A stretch of 64,000 bases of DNA from a virus: the IMG/VR virus record IMGVR_UViG_3300027833_000013, positions 62,001 through 126,000 of that record; one strand, written 5' to 3'. How positions within the stretch are numbered: the first letter of the stretch is position 1; each line of letters opens with the position of its first letter. The notes under the pieces were generated by a model that was given only the letters and a program-made list of their open reading frames with translations, did not search any database and had not been told where the DNA came from. The translations under genes and the position numbers were made by a program. Below, piece by piece: positions 7,459 through 15,426 of the stretch.

Positions 7459-8400
7459 TTACTTGCCAATGATCGATTTTTTATCACTAGCTGTTTCGCC
7501 TGCGCCTTTTTTCTCAGCGCCGTGGCCTTTTGACATAGCTTTCATTGCTTTCCCTGCTTTTCCGCCTGGAACGTTTATGTTGCCCATGTTATCTTCTTTA
7601 GCACTTGGGTCAGCTAAGCCGCCTTTTGTACCTTCTGAATTGCTTTCGCCGCCAGCTACTATATTTGCTGATGTGCCATCGCCCATTTTGTTTGCACTTG
7701 CTGTTGGGGATTTAGTGTTTGCACCGTTGTCGCCCATTGTAGCATTTACTTTTTCAACATATTCACGCATTGTTTCAGTTTCTGATTTGTCAGCTTCTTC
7801 GACTTCTTCATCAGTTGCTTCTTCTACGTCAAGATCAAAACTCTCTTCTTCAGGAGCTTCTTCTTCGTCACTGTCGGCTTCGCCTTCAGCATCGTCTGTA
7901 TCGCCTTTTTCGTCATCATCGGAAGCCATATCGGTTCCCATTTCTGCATCAAAAGCCGCTTTTAACTTTTCAATTTCGTCTTGCAAGTCTGCAATGTCGT
8001 CTGCTACGTCACCTTCTGGTGCGTCATCAGCATCATCATCCATGTCCATTGGAGCATCATCGCCTGCTGGCATTTCAAGATCGCCCATCATGTCGTCTAC
8101 TGGATCTGCTTCAACTTCAAACTCGTCTAGGTCAAACCCTTCTTCAAGCTCTTCATCAGACTCATCAACTTCTTCATCTTCGTCTAAATCTTCGTCAGTT
8201 GCTTCGTCAACTTCTTCATCTGTAGTTTCATCAACTTCTTCATCAGTTGCTTCGTCAACTTCTAGATCATCTTCTAAAAGATTCTCATAAATATCTCTGG
8301 ATTTTTCTACTACTATTTCGTGAAATAGTGCTTCCGCTCCAGCGCGGTCTTCGTTAACTAATTTTTCGAGCATTTCCTCGAATTTATTACGGTCTGTCAT
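7459..8400 (-). CDS. Acidic prohead-core candidate (gp67/gp68 position)
   Basis: A 313-aa very acidic protein lying between gp20 and gp21, where T4 has the core genes 67 and 68. Residues 1-45 form a conserved-looking helical head (FEEMLEKLVNEDRAGAEALF, then IVVEKSRDIYENLL). A long Asp/Glu-rich region with tandem VDEATDEE octads follows, then a Gly/Ser/Lys C-terminus. Function as a prohead core (scaffold) component is inferred from position, acidity and the gp68-like N-terminus. A sigma70-type promoter (8421-8449) precedes it, and AGGAGAAG is the ribosome site. The long plus-strand frame opposite it is a shadow of its biased codons. Confidence 0.75.
   Translation of the reverse strand: MTDRNKFEEMLEKLVNEDRAGAEALFHEIVVEKSRDIYENLLEDDLEVDEATDEEVDETTDEEVDEATDEDLDEDEEVDESDEELEEGFDLDEFEVEADPVDDMMGDLEMPAGDDAPMDMDDDADDAPEGDVADDIADLQDEIEKLKAAFDAEMGTDMASDDDEKGDTDDAEGEADSDEEEAPEEESFDLDVEEATDEEVEEADKSETETMREYVEKVNATMGDNGANTKSPTASANKMGDGTSANIVAGGESNSEGTKGGLADPSAKEDNMGNINVPGGKAGKAMKAMSKGHGAEKKGAGETASDKKSIIGK
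8187..8258 (-). repeat. Three 24-bp tandem repeats coding for acidic octads
   Basis: Copies at 8187-8210, 8211-8234 and 8235-8258 have the unit CTTCTTCATCAGTTGCTTCG plus TCAA (plus strand). They encode VDEATDEE/VDETTDEE-type octads in the prohead-core candidate. The first and third copies are nearly identical; the middle one has diverged at a few positions. Confidence 0.85.
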
Positions 8401-8420
8401 TTTTTCTTCTCCTAAAATGA

Positions 8421-8449
8421 AATATATTTACCTACGGGTAGGCTGTCAA
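8421..8449 (-). promoter_or_regulatory. Sigma70-type promoter with palindromic spacer
   Basis: Minus-strand TTGACA (8449-8444), a 17-bp spacer and TATATT (8426-8421) lie 21 bp before the ATG of the acidic core protein. The spacer holds a perfect inverted repeat, CCTAC-GG-GTAGG (8431-8442), a possible operator. Confidence 0.6.
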
Positions 8450-8500
8450 TTGTATTTACTCATAGTATGAAATATAGGTGTATAATAGGCTCAAAATGAG

Positions 8501-9109
8501 TCATTTTATAATATAGTTTCCTACATTAAATGAGTTAGTAAATTCTTTTACTGTTATATGGGTTAAATTTGCAAAATTGCCAAACGGTTCAGGTATAAAT
8601 GAGTCCTTATCTTCTATTACTCTTATATATCTCTTTTCGGGAGATTTCTGCATTACACTACATGTTTGACGTAACCAGTTGCCGAAATACGTTGCAGTAT
8701 CTTCACTTCTTTTGTAATTTGCAGTACTCGAGTATATGTTATTGACCCTCTTGCCTTCAGGTCCGATGCCTTTATAGTCAAACCCTAAAATATAAATTGT
8801 ATCGTGTGCATGCGAAGCCGCAAGATGTAATGCAGTTGGTCCGCTACTCCAACCTAACCCTGGATTAAAATAGTTAAACCCTCTATAAGATTCAAATGAT
8901 TTATTAAAGTTCGTCCATACCTGGCCTTCATGTTGATAACGATTTTGATTAATTTCATTAATCATTTTAATATCAACAGCTATAAGATAGTCCGGTTTGA
9001 ATTCCCTGTATACTGCATTACAAGCATACATTGTTCCGTATTTTTTTAAGGGTTCTAAAGGTATAGAGGATCGGCTAGTGCCGTTGCCCAATACAAACGC
9101 TACGCTCAA
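8501..9109 (-). CDS. Rossmann-type protein resembling DUF115/GT42 sialyltransferase-like families
   Basis: A 202-aa protein starting MSVAFVLGNGTSRSSI, with MYACNAVYREFKPDYLIAVD (about 27-46) and SSGPTALHLAASHAHDTIYI then LGFDY (about 88-112). The pattern 'GNG.S.....L.....yacN....kpdy..avD ... SG..al..A......IyilGfDy' is the layout of CstI/CstII-type (GT42) sialyltransferases and related DUF115/MptE-like proteins. These use a nucleotide-activated donor or bind nucleotides. No equivalent sits here in T4: it interrupts the head operon between the gp20-82aa pair and the core candidate. The stop of the upstream 82-aa gene is 4 bp away. Family assignment is tentative and substrate unknown; glycan modification of the virion or host surface is one possibility. 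Confidence 0.55.
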   Translation of the reverse strand: MSVAFVLGNGTSRSSIPLEPLKKYGTMYACNAVYREFKPDYLIAVDIKMINEINQNRYQHEGQVWTNFNKSFESYRGFNYFNPGLGWSSGPTALHLAASHAHDTIYILGFDYKGIGPEGKRVNNIYSSTANYKRSEDTATYFGNWLRQTCSVMQKSPEKRYIRVIEDKDSFIPEPFGNFANLTHITVKEFTNSFNVGNYIIK

Positions 9110-9112
9110 TTA

Positions 9113-9361
9113 TTATACTCCGCCGGCCTCTGCGTTAGCCGATAGTCCATACATTTGTCTAACAAATAACAATTCTTTCTCTTGTTCTTCAGTATGTAGT
9201 TCTGCGGCTTTCCTTACGCGATTAATCTGACGTAGTGTAAGTCTAGTTTTGCGTGTATCATCAAGATCTACGGGAGAGTCGTCAAGGTCAGCTTCGTAAC
9301 GCTTGTCGTCGACTGGATCAACAGTTTCTTTGTCAAAGTAAAATAGTTCACGTAGTATCAT
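9113..9361 (-). CDS. Small charged protein downstream of portal (possible gp67-like core protein)
   Basis: An 82-aa protein: an acidic N-terminal half (DDKRYEADLDDSPVDLDDTR, about 18-37) then a basic helix (TRLTLRQINRVRKAAELHTE, about 39-58). It sits directly after gp20, the position of T4 gene 67 (80 aa, prohead core). No clear sequence match to gp67 can be claimed by eye. No convincing Shine-Dalgarno site precedes the ATG, and a TATAAATA box (9367-9374) ends only 5 bp before it, which would give a leaderless or very short-leader transcript if used. Confidence 0.6.
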   Translation of the reverse strand: MILRELFYFDKETVDPVDDKRYEADLDDSPVDLDDTRKTRLTLRQINRVRKAAELHTEEQEKELLFVRQMYGLSANAEAGGV

Positions 9362-9366
9362 ATAGT

Positions 9367-9374
9367 TATTTATA
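9367..9374 (-). promoter_or_regulatory. Late-type box TATAAATA at gp20 stop
   Basis: A perfect T4 late octamer on the minus strand overlaps the gp20 stop codon. It is so close to the next ATG (9361) that transcription would start at or near the start codon. It may be functional or a chance result of the stop context. Confidence 0.4.
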
Positions 9375-11106
9375 CAGTTGCGCCAGTATCTGCGCCTGCA
9401 TCTCCTGTTGCTGTGTCTGCTGTGTCAATGTCCAGGCCGCCGTCTACTGGCGCTTCATCTGCTGGTGCTTCATCTTCCATACTGCCCATGTCGCCGGCTA
9501 TTCCAGCACCACTAATACCAGCAGTTCTCATTTCGCCTTCTGCGTCAGCAGGTAATGTTTGTAAGTTTTCGTCATTTTCTTCTTTCCACAAACGTTCATT
9601 CTCAGCTACTTCTTCAGCACTTAATCCTAAGAAACGTTGTAATGCAAAACGATTAGAAATATAAGGTATAGCACTCATCTGTGTATATGTAGGTACACGA
9701 GCATTATCAATTTCACTTTGTCTATAGCTTGCAAAGTTTTGTGGTGGTTGAAAACGTAAATCAAACATTGCAGTATCAACATTAATACCTTTTTCAAGTA
9801 TATAACGTTTAAACTCTTGATTTAATTGCTCAACAACTAAGTTTTGTAGTCGTTCGCAATATGTGTTAAAGCGAAGTTCTTGAATATATGCTGTACCTAC
9901 TCTGCCGTCATTGTATTGTGCCGCGCTGTCATCAGCCCCTGTAGGTAGATAGCTGGAAGGAATTCGTAAGCCGCGTACGAGCTTATTAGTAAAATATCTA
10001 AGGTCATCAATTTCTCCAAGGTTAGTACCGCCTGGCAATGTTTCAACTTTTGATCCACGTCCTTCAGCAGTTTGCGGGAAGAAGTAATCTTCGTTCATTG
10101 ATAAAGGATTATAACTACTGTCTATAACATTAGTTCCTCCGCCTGTAGCACTTGGGATTCTGCGTTGGTGAATCTCAGTTTTTACACGCTCGACAAACTG
10201 CATCGCTAAGTGCGATGGCATGTTGCCAACATCAACATAGAACACCCTGCGTTCTGGAGCACGTTGTACTCTGTAGATGATAATAGCATCCTCTAGTAAT
10301 TCTTTTTGCTTGTATACTTTAAACACAGTTTCTAATAAGCTGTTACCAAATGGGTAGTTATTGTCTAATCCTTCTGATAAACTTAAATGTATAACATTAT
10401 CTGAGTCTACTGATAGTTCGCCGTCTTCAGTGCTGAATCTTGATCCAGATGCAGTAGGTGTATTACCTGCCATCCCTCTAACGCTTCCAGTACTGCCTAC
10501 AGCACCGCCGCCGCCATTAATTGTTCCGCTTGTTACATGCGGAGTAGTTGCAACCATATCTTTAAAGTTTAGATTAAAGTTTTTAATAACGTATTGTTCA
10601 GGAGTTTTACCGCTACTTTCGTTTACAATAATTCTACTAACGTTTGCACTATCTACATGAAACAATTTTTTAGTTTCTGGATCTCTTACAAAAAATTGAT
10701 CACCGTACTTAAACACGTTGCGTAATATTCTAAACATACGTGTTTCAAATTTGTTTAATTTGCACCATTGCTGTAAGTATTGTTGAATAATAGTTGTTTC
10801 TGAATTTGTAGATTTCTTTTTGAAGTCAATAGTAAATGGCGTTCTATTTTGTGTGTTTTGCTGTGAGCAAAACTCTGCTAATATGTCAAGGGCCGCATTA
10901 ACTTCTGAATCCATATCCATAGTATTATACTGTCCGTAACGTTCAACTCTATTAGGACTGCCTACATATACATCTGGCAAGTAGGAACTATACTTCGTTG
11001 TGGCAGGTCCGGGAGTAGAACCGTTGCGGCCTCCACCCAACGGCGAATAACTTCCGCCCATGTTGTCGCCTGTTTGTACAGGAGTAAAGTATTTTTTCCA
11101 ACTCAT
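9370..11106 (-). CDS. 20: Portal vertex protein gp20
   Basis: A 578-aa dodecameric portal through which DNA is packaged and the tail is joined. T4 gp20-like features include YGQYNTMDMDSEVNAALDIL (about 57-76), LYRVQRAPER-type text (IIYRVQRAPERRVFYVDVGN, about 275-294) and LRIPSSYLPTGADDSAAQYN (about 384-403). Length is close to T4 gp20 (524 aa). The extra length includes a Gly/Ser-rich insert (NGGGGAVGSTGSVRGMAG, near residue 200) and an Asp/Ala-rich C-terminal tail. It is first of the head genes on this strand after the tape-measure gene, with AAGGAAAATAACACG upstream of the ATG. Confidence 0.95.
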   Translation of the reverse strand: MSWKKYFTPVQTGDNMGGSYSPLGGGRNGSTPGPATTKYSSYLPDVYVGSPNRVERYGQYNTMDMDSEVNAALDILAEFCSQQNTQNRTPFTIDFKKKSTNSETTIIQQYLQQWCKLNKFETRMFRILRNVFKYGDQFFVRDPETKKLFHVDSANVSRIIVNESSGKTPEQYVIKNFNLNFKDMVATTPHVTSGTINGGGGAVGSTGSVRGMAGNTPTASGSRFSTEDGELSVDSDNVIHLSLSEGLDNNYPFGNSLLETVFKVYKQKELLEDAIIIYRVQRAPERRVFYVDVGNMPSHLAMQFVERVKTEIHQRRIPSATGGGTNVIDSSYNPLSMNEDYFFPQTAEGRGSKVETLPGGTNLGEIDDLRYFTNKLVRGLRIPSSYLPTGADDSAAQYNDGRVGTAYIQELRFNTYCERLQNLVVEQLNQEFKRYILEKGINVDTAMFDLRFQPPQNFASYRQSEIDNARVPTYTQMSAIPYISNRFALQRFLGLSAEEVAENERLWKEENDENLQTLPADAEGEMRTAGISGAGIAGDMGSMEDEAPADEAPVDGGLDIDTADTATGDAGADTGATV

Positions 11107-11123
11107 CGTGTTATTTTCCTTAT

Positions 11124-13622
11124 TTAGAAGCTACCTGAAGCTTCTCTAAAGCCTGTTCTATTGATAGTATTAGTTAATCTTGTAACTTCTATTAGTGTAT
11201 CTAGCTTAGTATTTAGTAGGGTTAGCTGATCTGAGCTACCTGTTCCGGCAGTGCCAGCAGTGCCGCTAGGCATTGTTGTATTACCTGCGTTATTGCCATT
11301 AGTGAACGGTAACCAACTGTTATCCTTAGTTAGCTCGTCGTTTATTTTTTCAAAAGAGTTACCAAGGCGTTCCATTTGATCGGCATATAATCTTAAACTA
11401 CTAACGTCTAAATCGTCACCAAATTTTGACAACGCTTCTAATGCAGTTCCGCTTAATTTTACATTCTCAATAGCTGTTGCATCAATGTTTTTAAACTTAT
11501 TAAGTCCTTCGACAATTTTATCAAAAGGTGAGTCAGCGCCAAAGAAACTAGTAATACTTTCTAGTACTCCGCCAGCAGTTAGTGATATTAGTGCAGGTCC
11601 TAGTAATCCTAATGATGTAGCAATTTCTGCAAAGTTTGTGGCTCCCTTCATGTTAGCCATTTTTTCAACACCTGCGGCAATCTTTTCAACGCCGTCTCCG
11701 GCTAAGTTAATGCCGTTTCCTGCAAGTGTTATTGCGGCGCCAGTACCAATAAGCATAGCTGTAAATACTGCGGCACCAATTGCTACTGGTCCGTTTGCAA
11801 ACATTCTAAACACTGAAGTAAGTGCTCTAAATCCTAGCGTAATAAGCCCACCGGCTGCAAGCAATCCGCCCAATGATGTTAATCCAGCTAAAAGAGCTGG
11901 GCCTGCAAGCATGCCTAAGAATTCACTTAACGCACCGCCTTCACGTTCGCCTGTTGCTTGTTGATCATGATCCGGTCCTTCCATTGCTCTTTTACCAAAT
12001 ATAACATCTTTAGCTAAGTTCATCAGTCCTGACATAGCTGTTGATATATGTGGAGATATTAGCTCACCAAGTTTACTTAATCCTGTTGATAGGTAGCCTC
12101 CTATAGTTTCCATTAAGTTACCTTCTTTAAAAGATTTAAGTAAATCACTCATCACAGTTGATATTCCTTCAACTACTGCATTTAGTCCGCCAGGACCATC
12201 ATCAGTAACAACACCATTAAATGCTGTTGTTAACGAACTCATCGCTGCCTGTACTGTATCAAAGACACCTGATGTAATTAATGCATCAGTAATACTATTT
12301 CTTAACTTAGTTACAGTGTTACTAAACAATAATGACTGTCTTGACCTTTCAGCTTCTTTATCAGCTTCTAGTGCTTTTGCCGCAATTTCTGCTTCTGTTA
12401 GTGCTACAACTGTGTTGCCTAACCCTAATAGTCTTGATTGTGTTTGGGCAAATACATCGCCATCAGCGGCCATTGCCGCAAGTACTAACTTTTCCGCATC
12501 AGTCTTGTTAATCATTACCTGCCTAGCTTTTTCCATTTCTATCGCCATTTGTTCCGCGGCTCCAGGAACTCCATCATGCAGGGCTTTGGCTGCGGCTGCG
12601 ATACCTGGGTTTAGATTTAGTAGGGCATTACCTGCTTCAGTATAAGGTATACCACCAGTAGCAATCATTTCTGTAACTGCTTCGCCAAGTTCCGCATCTC
12701 TTGATGTTAACATTGCTACTGTACTTTTAATTGCTAGTTGGGCTTGGGAACTCATTGTAGACATCACTAAAGCAAGCCTATCATCTCGAGCGGCGGCGTC
12801 CATCTGATCTTGTACTTCTTGTCTTGACTTGCCTGTAATTTTTGCAAGTTTGTCAATTTCTTTAATGTACGCCTGGGCAGATGCCGCGCCTGCCGCAGAT
12901 GTTAGCCCTTGAGTTCGTCCTAATCGTTGCTGTTGCCTCATGTAGCCAGCTGTAAATTCACCAACTTCTTCCATTTGCATACCCATAAGCAAAAATTGAT
13001 TAGCACTTTGAGATACTTGACTTTGCAATGCTACAAACATTTTAGCACCGTTACCAGCAGTGCCTCCTAGTTTTGCAAGGCCTTCACTATTGTTAGATAA
13101 GACAGTTTGGAAAGATTCAAAACTCATTCCGGTTTTTGTGGCTTGAAGTTTTGCTTCAAACAGAGAACCACCTAGGTCGATACCTACATTAGATAACTCT
13201 CTAAACGCATCAATTTGATTATCTAATACACTTACTAATAATTGGCCTACTCCGCCTATTACACCGCCAAATATAGGAATTGCACTTAGTGCGCCTGTTA
13301 TATGTTGTGTAAAGTCACTAAGTTTATCACCACCAAGCAATGCTTCACTTGCTAGGCCTTTTACCGCACCTGTAATCTGTGAAAAGCCTCTAGATAGTGC
13401 ATTGCCAGAACTATTTGCCGCTTCTTCTAATTCTTCTAATTCTTTAGTAGTTTTACCTGACTGTTTGGCTAATTCGTGTAAGTTGCCCGCGGCTTTGTTA
13501 TTGCCGCCTGAGGCACCTTTCCCTTCCATTACTTTTAATAATCGAACTAGTGTTGCTTCGGAGGCAGCGTTATTTAATTCTACTTCTTCTTGCCCAATCG
13601 TACCTGTTACTTTTTCAGCCAT
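11124..13622 (-). CDS. Tape-measure-like tail protein
   Basis: An 832-aa protein, predominantly helical and Ala/Gly-rich. Hydrophobic stretches occur near the N-terminal third (ITGALSAIPIFGGVIGGVGQ) and near residues 560-640 (MLAGPALLAGLTSLGGLLAA, IGAAVFTAMLIGTGAAITLA). That is typical of tape measures, which set tail length and insert in the host membrane during ejection. I place the start at the ATG at 13622 (MAEKVTG), with AGGAAACC upstream; the open frame extends to 13733, but that N-terminal extension is poor and overlaps the divergent promoter region. A late TATAAATA box (13682-13689) fits this start. The T4 counterpart would be gp29, but similarity is only in general character. At about 1.5 A per residue it would suit a tail of roughly 120 nm. 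Confidence 0.7.
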   Translation of the reverse strand: MAEKVTGTIGQEEVELNNAASEATLVRLLKVMEGKGASGGNNKAAGNLHELAKQSGKTTKELEELEEAANSSGNALSRGFSQITGAVKGLASEALLGGDKLSDFTQHITGALSAIPIFGGVIGGVGQLLVSVLDNQIDAFRELSNVGIDLGGSLFEAKLQATKTGMSFESFQTVLSNNSEGLAKLGGTAGNGAKMFVALQSQVSQSANQFLLMGMQMEEVGEFTAGYMRQQQRLGRTQGLTSAAGAASAQAYIKEIDKLAKITGKSRQEVQDQMDAAARDDRLALVMSTMSSQAQLAIKSTVAMLTSRDAELGEAVTEMIATGGIPYTEAGNALLNLNPGIAAAAKALHDGVPGAAEQMAIEMEKARQVMINKTDAEKLVLAAMAADGDVFAQTQSRLLGLGNTVVALTEAEIAAKALEADKEAERSRQSLLFSNTVTKLRNSITDALITSGVFDTVQAAMSSLTTAFNGVVTDDGPGGLNAVVEGISTVMSDLLKSFKEGNLMETIGGYLSTGLSKLGELISPHISTAMSGLMNLAKDVIFGKRAMEGPDHDQQATGEREGGALSEFLGMLAGPALLAGLTSLGGLLAAGGLITLGFRALTSVFRMFANGPVAIGAAVFTAMLIGTGAAITLAGNGINLAGDGVEKIAAGVEKMANMKGATNFAEIATSLGLLGPALISLTAGGVLESITSFFGADSPFDKIVEGLNKFKNIDATAIENVKLSGTALEALSKFGDDLDVSSLRLYADQMERLGNSFEKINDELTKDNSWLPFTNGNNAGNTTMPSGTAGTAGTGSSDQLTLLNTKLDTLIEVTRLTNTINRTGFREASGSF

Positions 13623-13649
13623 ATATTTCGGTTTCCTATTAAGTACGCA

Positions 13650-13657
13650 TATAAATA
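13650..13657 (+). promoter_or_regulatory. Late promoter TATAAATA for gp26
   Basis: A perfect T4 late octamer on the plus strand 43 bp before the gp26 ATG. Its transcript would run over the oppositely oriented box at 13682-13689. Confidence 0.7.
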
Positions 13658-13681
13658 TAAGAGATACATACTTGTATAATG

Positions 13682-13689
13682 TATTTATA
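13682..13689 (-). promoter_or_regulatory. Late promoter TATAAATA for the tape-measure gene
   Basis: A perfect late octamer on the minus strand 60 bp before the ATG at 13622. It faces the plus-strand box at 13650-13657, so the two leaders overlap in antisense. Confidence 0.7.
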
Positions 13690-13700
13690 CGGAGAATGAA

Positions 13701-14591
13701 ATGACAGAATTTAACGATTCGGGTATGACCCAAATGACAGCGCCGGGTGCTAACCCTTTAAAGAAATATTTTAGACAACCAAAGTTATATATTACGTTGC
13801 CTAGCAAAGGAAAATGGTATCCTAGCGGTACAATAGAAATGTTAGAAAATGGTGACTTAGCGGTCTTTGCTATGACCGCTAAAGACGAACTAACTTTAAA
13901 AACTCCTGATGCATTACTTAACGGCCAAGCAACTGTTGAGATAATACAAAGTTGTGTGCCCGGTATTAAAAATGCTTGGGCTGTTCCAAGCATTGACATT
14001 GATGCTTTGCTAATCGCTATACGTATTGCTACATATGGCGAAAATATGGATATCACAGTAACTCCGCCAGGATCTGAAGAAGAGAAATCATTTGCACTGA
14101 ATCTCAGAGAACTATTAGACACTATGGGACAATTTGATTTTGAGGAAGACGTTCCGTCGTTAGGAGAATTCCAAGTTAAGATTAGACCAGTAACTTATAA
14201 AGAGTTTACATCGGCATCATTAACTACATTTGAAGAAGAAAGAATGTTTAGAATTGTTAATGATGGTGAGATGGAGCAAGAAGAAAAGCTATCTCAATTC
14301 GGAAAAACGTTTAATAAAATTAGAGATCTAACTGTTGGTATGATTACAGATAGCATTGTATCAATTGCAGTTGACGATATGATTGTAACTGATAGGATGC
14401 ATATTACTGATTTCATTAGTAATGCAGACAAAGCGGTGTTTGATACCATTACTACACACATCGATAATGAAAAAAAGAAACATGCTATTAAGCCATTAAA
14501 AGTACAGTCAGAGCCTGAGGACATTGCAAATGGTGCTCCAGAAACTTACACAGTTCCAATTGCATTTGATCAATCAAATTTTTTCGCCTAA
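13701..14591 (+). CDS. 26: Baseplate hub subunit gp26
   Basis: A 296-aa protein of the T4 baseplate gp26 family. It carries the family's LPSKGKWYPSG segment near residue 33 and a charged helical C-terminal region. Typical blocks are AVFAMTAKDELTLKTPDALL (about 54-73) and IIQSCVPGIKNAWAVPSIDI (about 80-99). Longer than T4 gp26 (208 aa). ACGGAGAATGAA precedes the ATG, and a perfect late box lies upstream. The gene's last codons form a slippery run (A-AAT-TTT, 14576-14582) directly before the TAA at 14589, and the -1 frame stays open for 77 more codons. The 0-frame product may therefore be only one of two products. Confidence 0.88.
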   Translation: MTEFNDSGMTQMTAPGANPLKKYFRQPKLYITLPSKGKWYPSGTIEMLENGDLAVFAMTAKDELTLKTPDALLNGQATVEIIQSCVPGIKNAWAVPSIDIDALLIAIRIATYGENMDITVTPPGSEEEKSFALNLRELLDTMGQFDFEEDVPSLGEFQVKIRPVTYKEFTSASLTTFEEERMFRIVNDGEMEQEEKLSQFGKTFNKIRDLTVGMITDSIVSIAVDDMIVTDRMHITDFISNADKAVFDTITTHIDNEKKKHAIKPLKVQSEPEDIANGAPETYTVPIAFDQSNFFA

Positions 14592-14621
14592 GGATCGTCG
14601 ACTGGCCAGTTGATCGAATCC
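14576..14621 (+). promoter_or_regulatory. Putative programmed -1 ribosomal frameshift signal
   Basis: Slippery heptamer A-AAT-TTT (14576-14582, in the gp26 frame), or overlapping T-TTT-TTC (14579-14585), is followed by a stem: GTCGACT (14597-14603) with AGTTGAT (14608-14614) around a GGCC tetraloop, extended by GGAT (14592-14595) with ATCC (14618-14621). The spacer is 9 or 6 nt, and the gp26 stop lies between slip site and stem. Confidence 0.65.
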
Positions 14622-14815
14622 TAGAAGAAATTAGAGATTTAGAAGGCCAAGCAAAAGAGTTTCGTCATACAATATTAAAGATAATGTGGTATATGCGAGG
14701 TAGTATTTCAATGGACGAAGCGTTTATGCTTTCAACTGAAGATCGAGAAATTATTAACGACATAATTAAATCTAATTATGAAGATACTAAGAAGTCTGGA
14801 ATGCCTCTAATTTAA
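14582..14815 (+). CDS. -1 frame extension of gp26 (frameshift product; gp51-like candidate)
   Basis: In the -1 frame of gp26, codons from 14582 to the TAA at 14813 encode a helical, charged segment: VDWPVDRILEEIRDLEGQAK, then KIMWYMRGSISMDEAFMLST. There is no ATG, GTG or TTG before an internal ATG at 14684, although the 38 codons before it look coding. The frame opens after a TGA at 14567, just before the slippery run. Slippage at A-AAT-TTT would give a 371-aa gp26 fusion. Small proteins following gp26 in marine T4-like phages have been annotated as gp51-like hub-assembly proteins; this segment resembles that type, but the match is from memory. Internal initiation at 14684 (43 aa) is the main alternative. 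Confidence 0.65.
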   Translation, partial: FRLRIVDWPVDRILEEIRDLEGQAKEFRHTILKIMWYMRGSISMDEAFMLSTEDREIINDIIKSNYEDTKKSGMPLI

Positions 14816-15426
14816 CTAGTTGCTGGTCCAACTGTTGGTGCTTTAGTACCCGATAACTGTGCTTTAATCTGATCTGCAATGCCAGATTTTTTAATTTCAT
14901 CTGCAATGCCGCCTATCATCTTAGTAGTTAGTGCGGCGCCAACAGCCCTAGGTGCCATTTTAGCAGTAGAATTATTTACCCATTGAGCACCTGCCCAAAC
15001 ATAAGTTTCACCGTCGTCGCCAGTTTCTAATTGCCCAGCACCTTTAGCTACTTTAATTTTTGGATTGGGCTTAGTGTTATTTTGTGTTTGGCCGTATTTA
15101 CTAAGTTTTTCATCTTTGTTTAGGTCTTTAAAGTTTTCACTACCTTCTGCACGTTTGATAAGTTTTTCAAGTTGTTGCACCATTACTGGATCGGACATTA
15201 TAGCTTCTAATCCCTTTGCAAAGGGTGCAATTTGTTTTGCTAAGTTAGCAGGTAATGCTTCGCCTTTAGAAACTTTATCCATTGCCTTACTCATTGTGCC
15301 TCCAGACCCTTTACCGCCTAACTTTTGTGCCATGCGTTTAGCACCTTGTGCAACTTTTTTTAGTTTGTCGTTAGGTGCTTCATTAAGAGTTTGTAATTCT
15401 AAATTAGTAATATCATTGACGTTCAT
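14812..15426 (-). CDS. Probable internal head protein A with cleavable capsid-targeting leader
   Basis: A 204-aa, lysine-rich protein. Its N-terminus MNVNDITNLELQTLNEAPND carries L14-N15-E16 followed by A17, an exact gp21 (L/I)-x-E cleavage context. T4 internal proteins have short leaders of this kind (MKTYQEFIAE then A). The remainder is basic and helical early (KLKKVAQGAKRMAQKLGGKG) with an Ala/Gly-rich second half. The neighbouring 193-aa gene has the same MNVxDI start and E-A-P junction. Its ATG overlaps that gene's stop (TAATG), so they are coupled. It ends convergently on the gp26 extension with a 4-bp overlap. Packaging and injection with DNA is inferred from the leader only; the function in the cell is unknown. 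Confidence 0.65.
   Translation of the reverse strand: MNVNDITNLELQTLNEAPNDKLKKVAQGAKRMAQKLGGKGSGGTMSKAMDKVSKGEALPANLAKQIAPFAKGLEAIMSDPVMVQQLEKLIKRAEGSENFKDLNKDEKLSKYGQTQNNTKPNPKIKVAKGAGQLETGDDGETYVWAGAQWVNNSTAKMAPRAVGAALTTKMIGGIADEIKKSGIADQIKAQLSGTKAPTVGPATS

Noticed and set aside
7421-8290. 289-codon plus-strand frame rich in Ser
   Set aside because: It is the complement of the Asp/Glu repeats of the prohead-core gene (GAT/GAA read backwards as TC-rich codons), with no ribosome site.
13623-13733. N-terminal extension of the tape-measure frame
   Set aside because: It would run through both late promoter boxes and the gp26 start; the ATG at 13622 has a good ribosome site.
13685-14122. 145-codon minus-strand frame opposite gp26
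   Set aside because: Fully inside the confirmed gp26 frame on the other strand; composition is that of a shadow.
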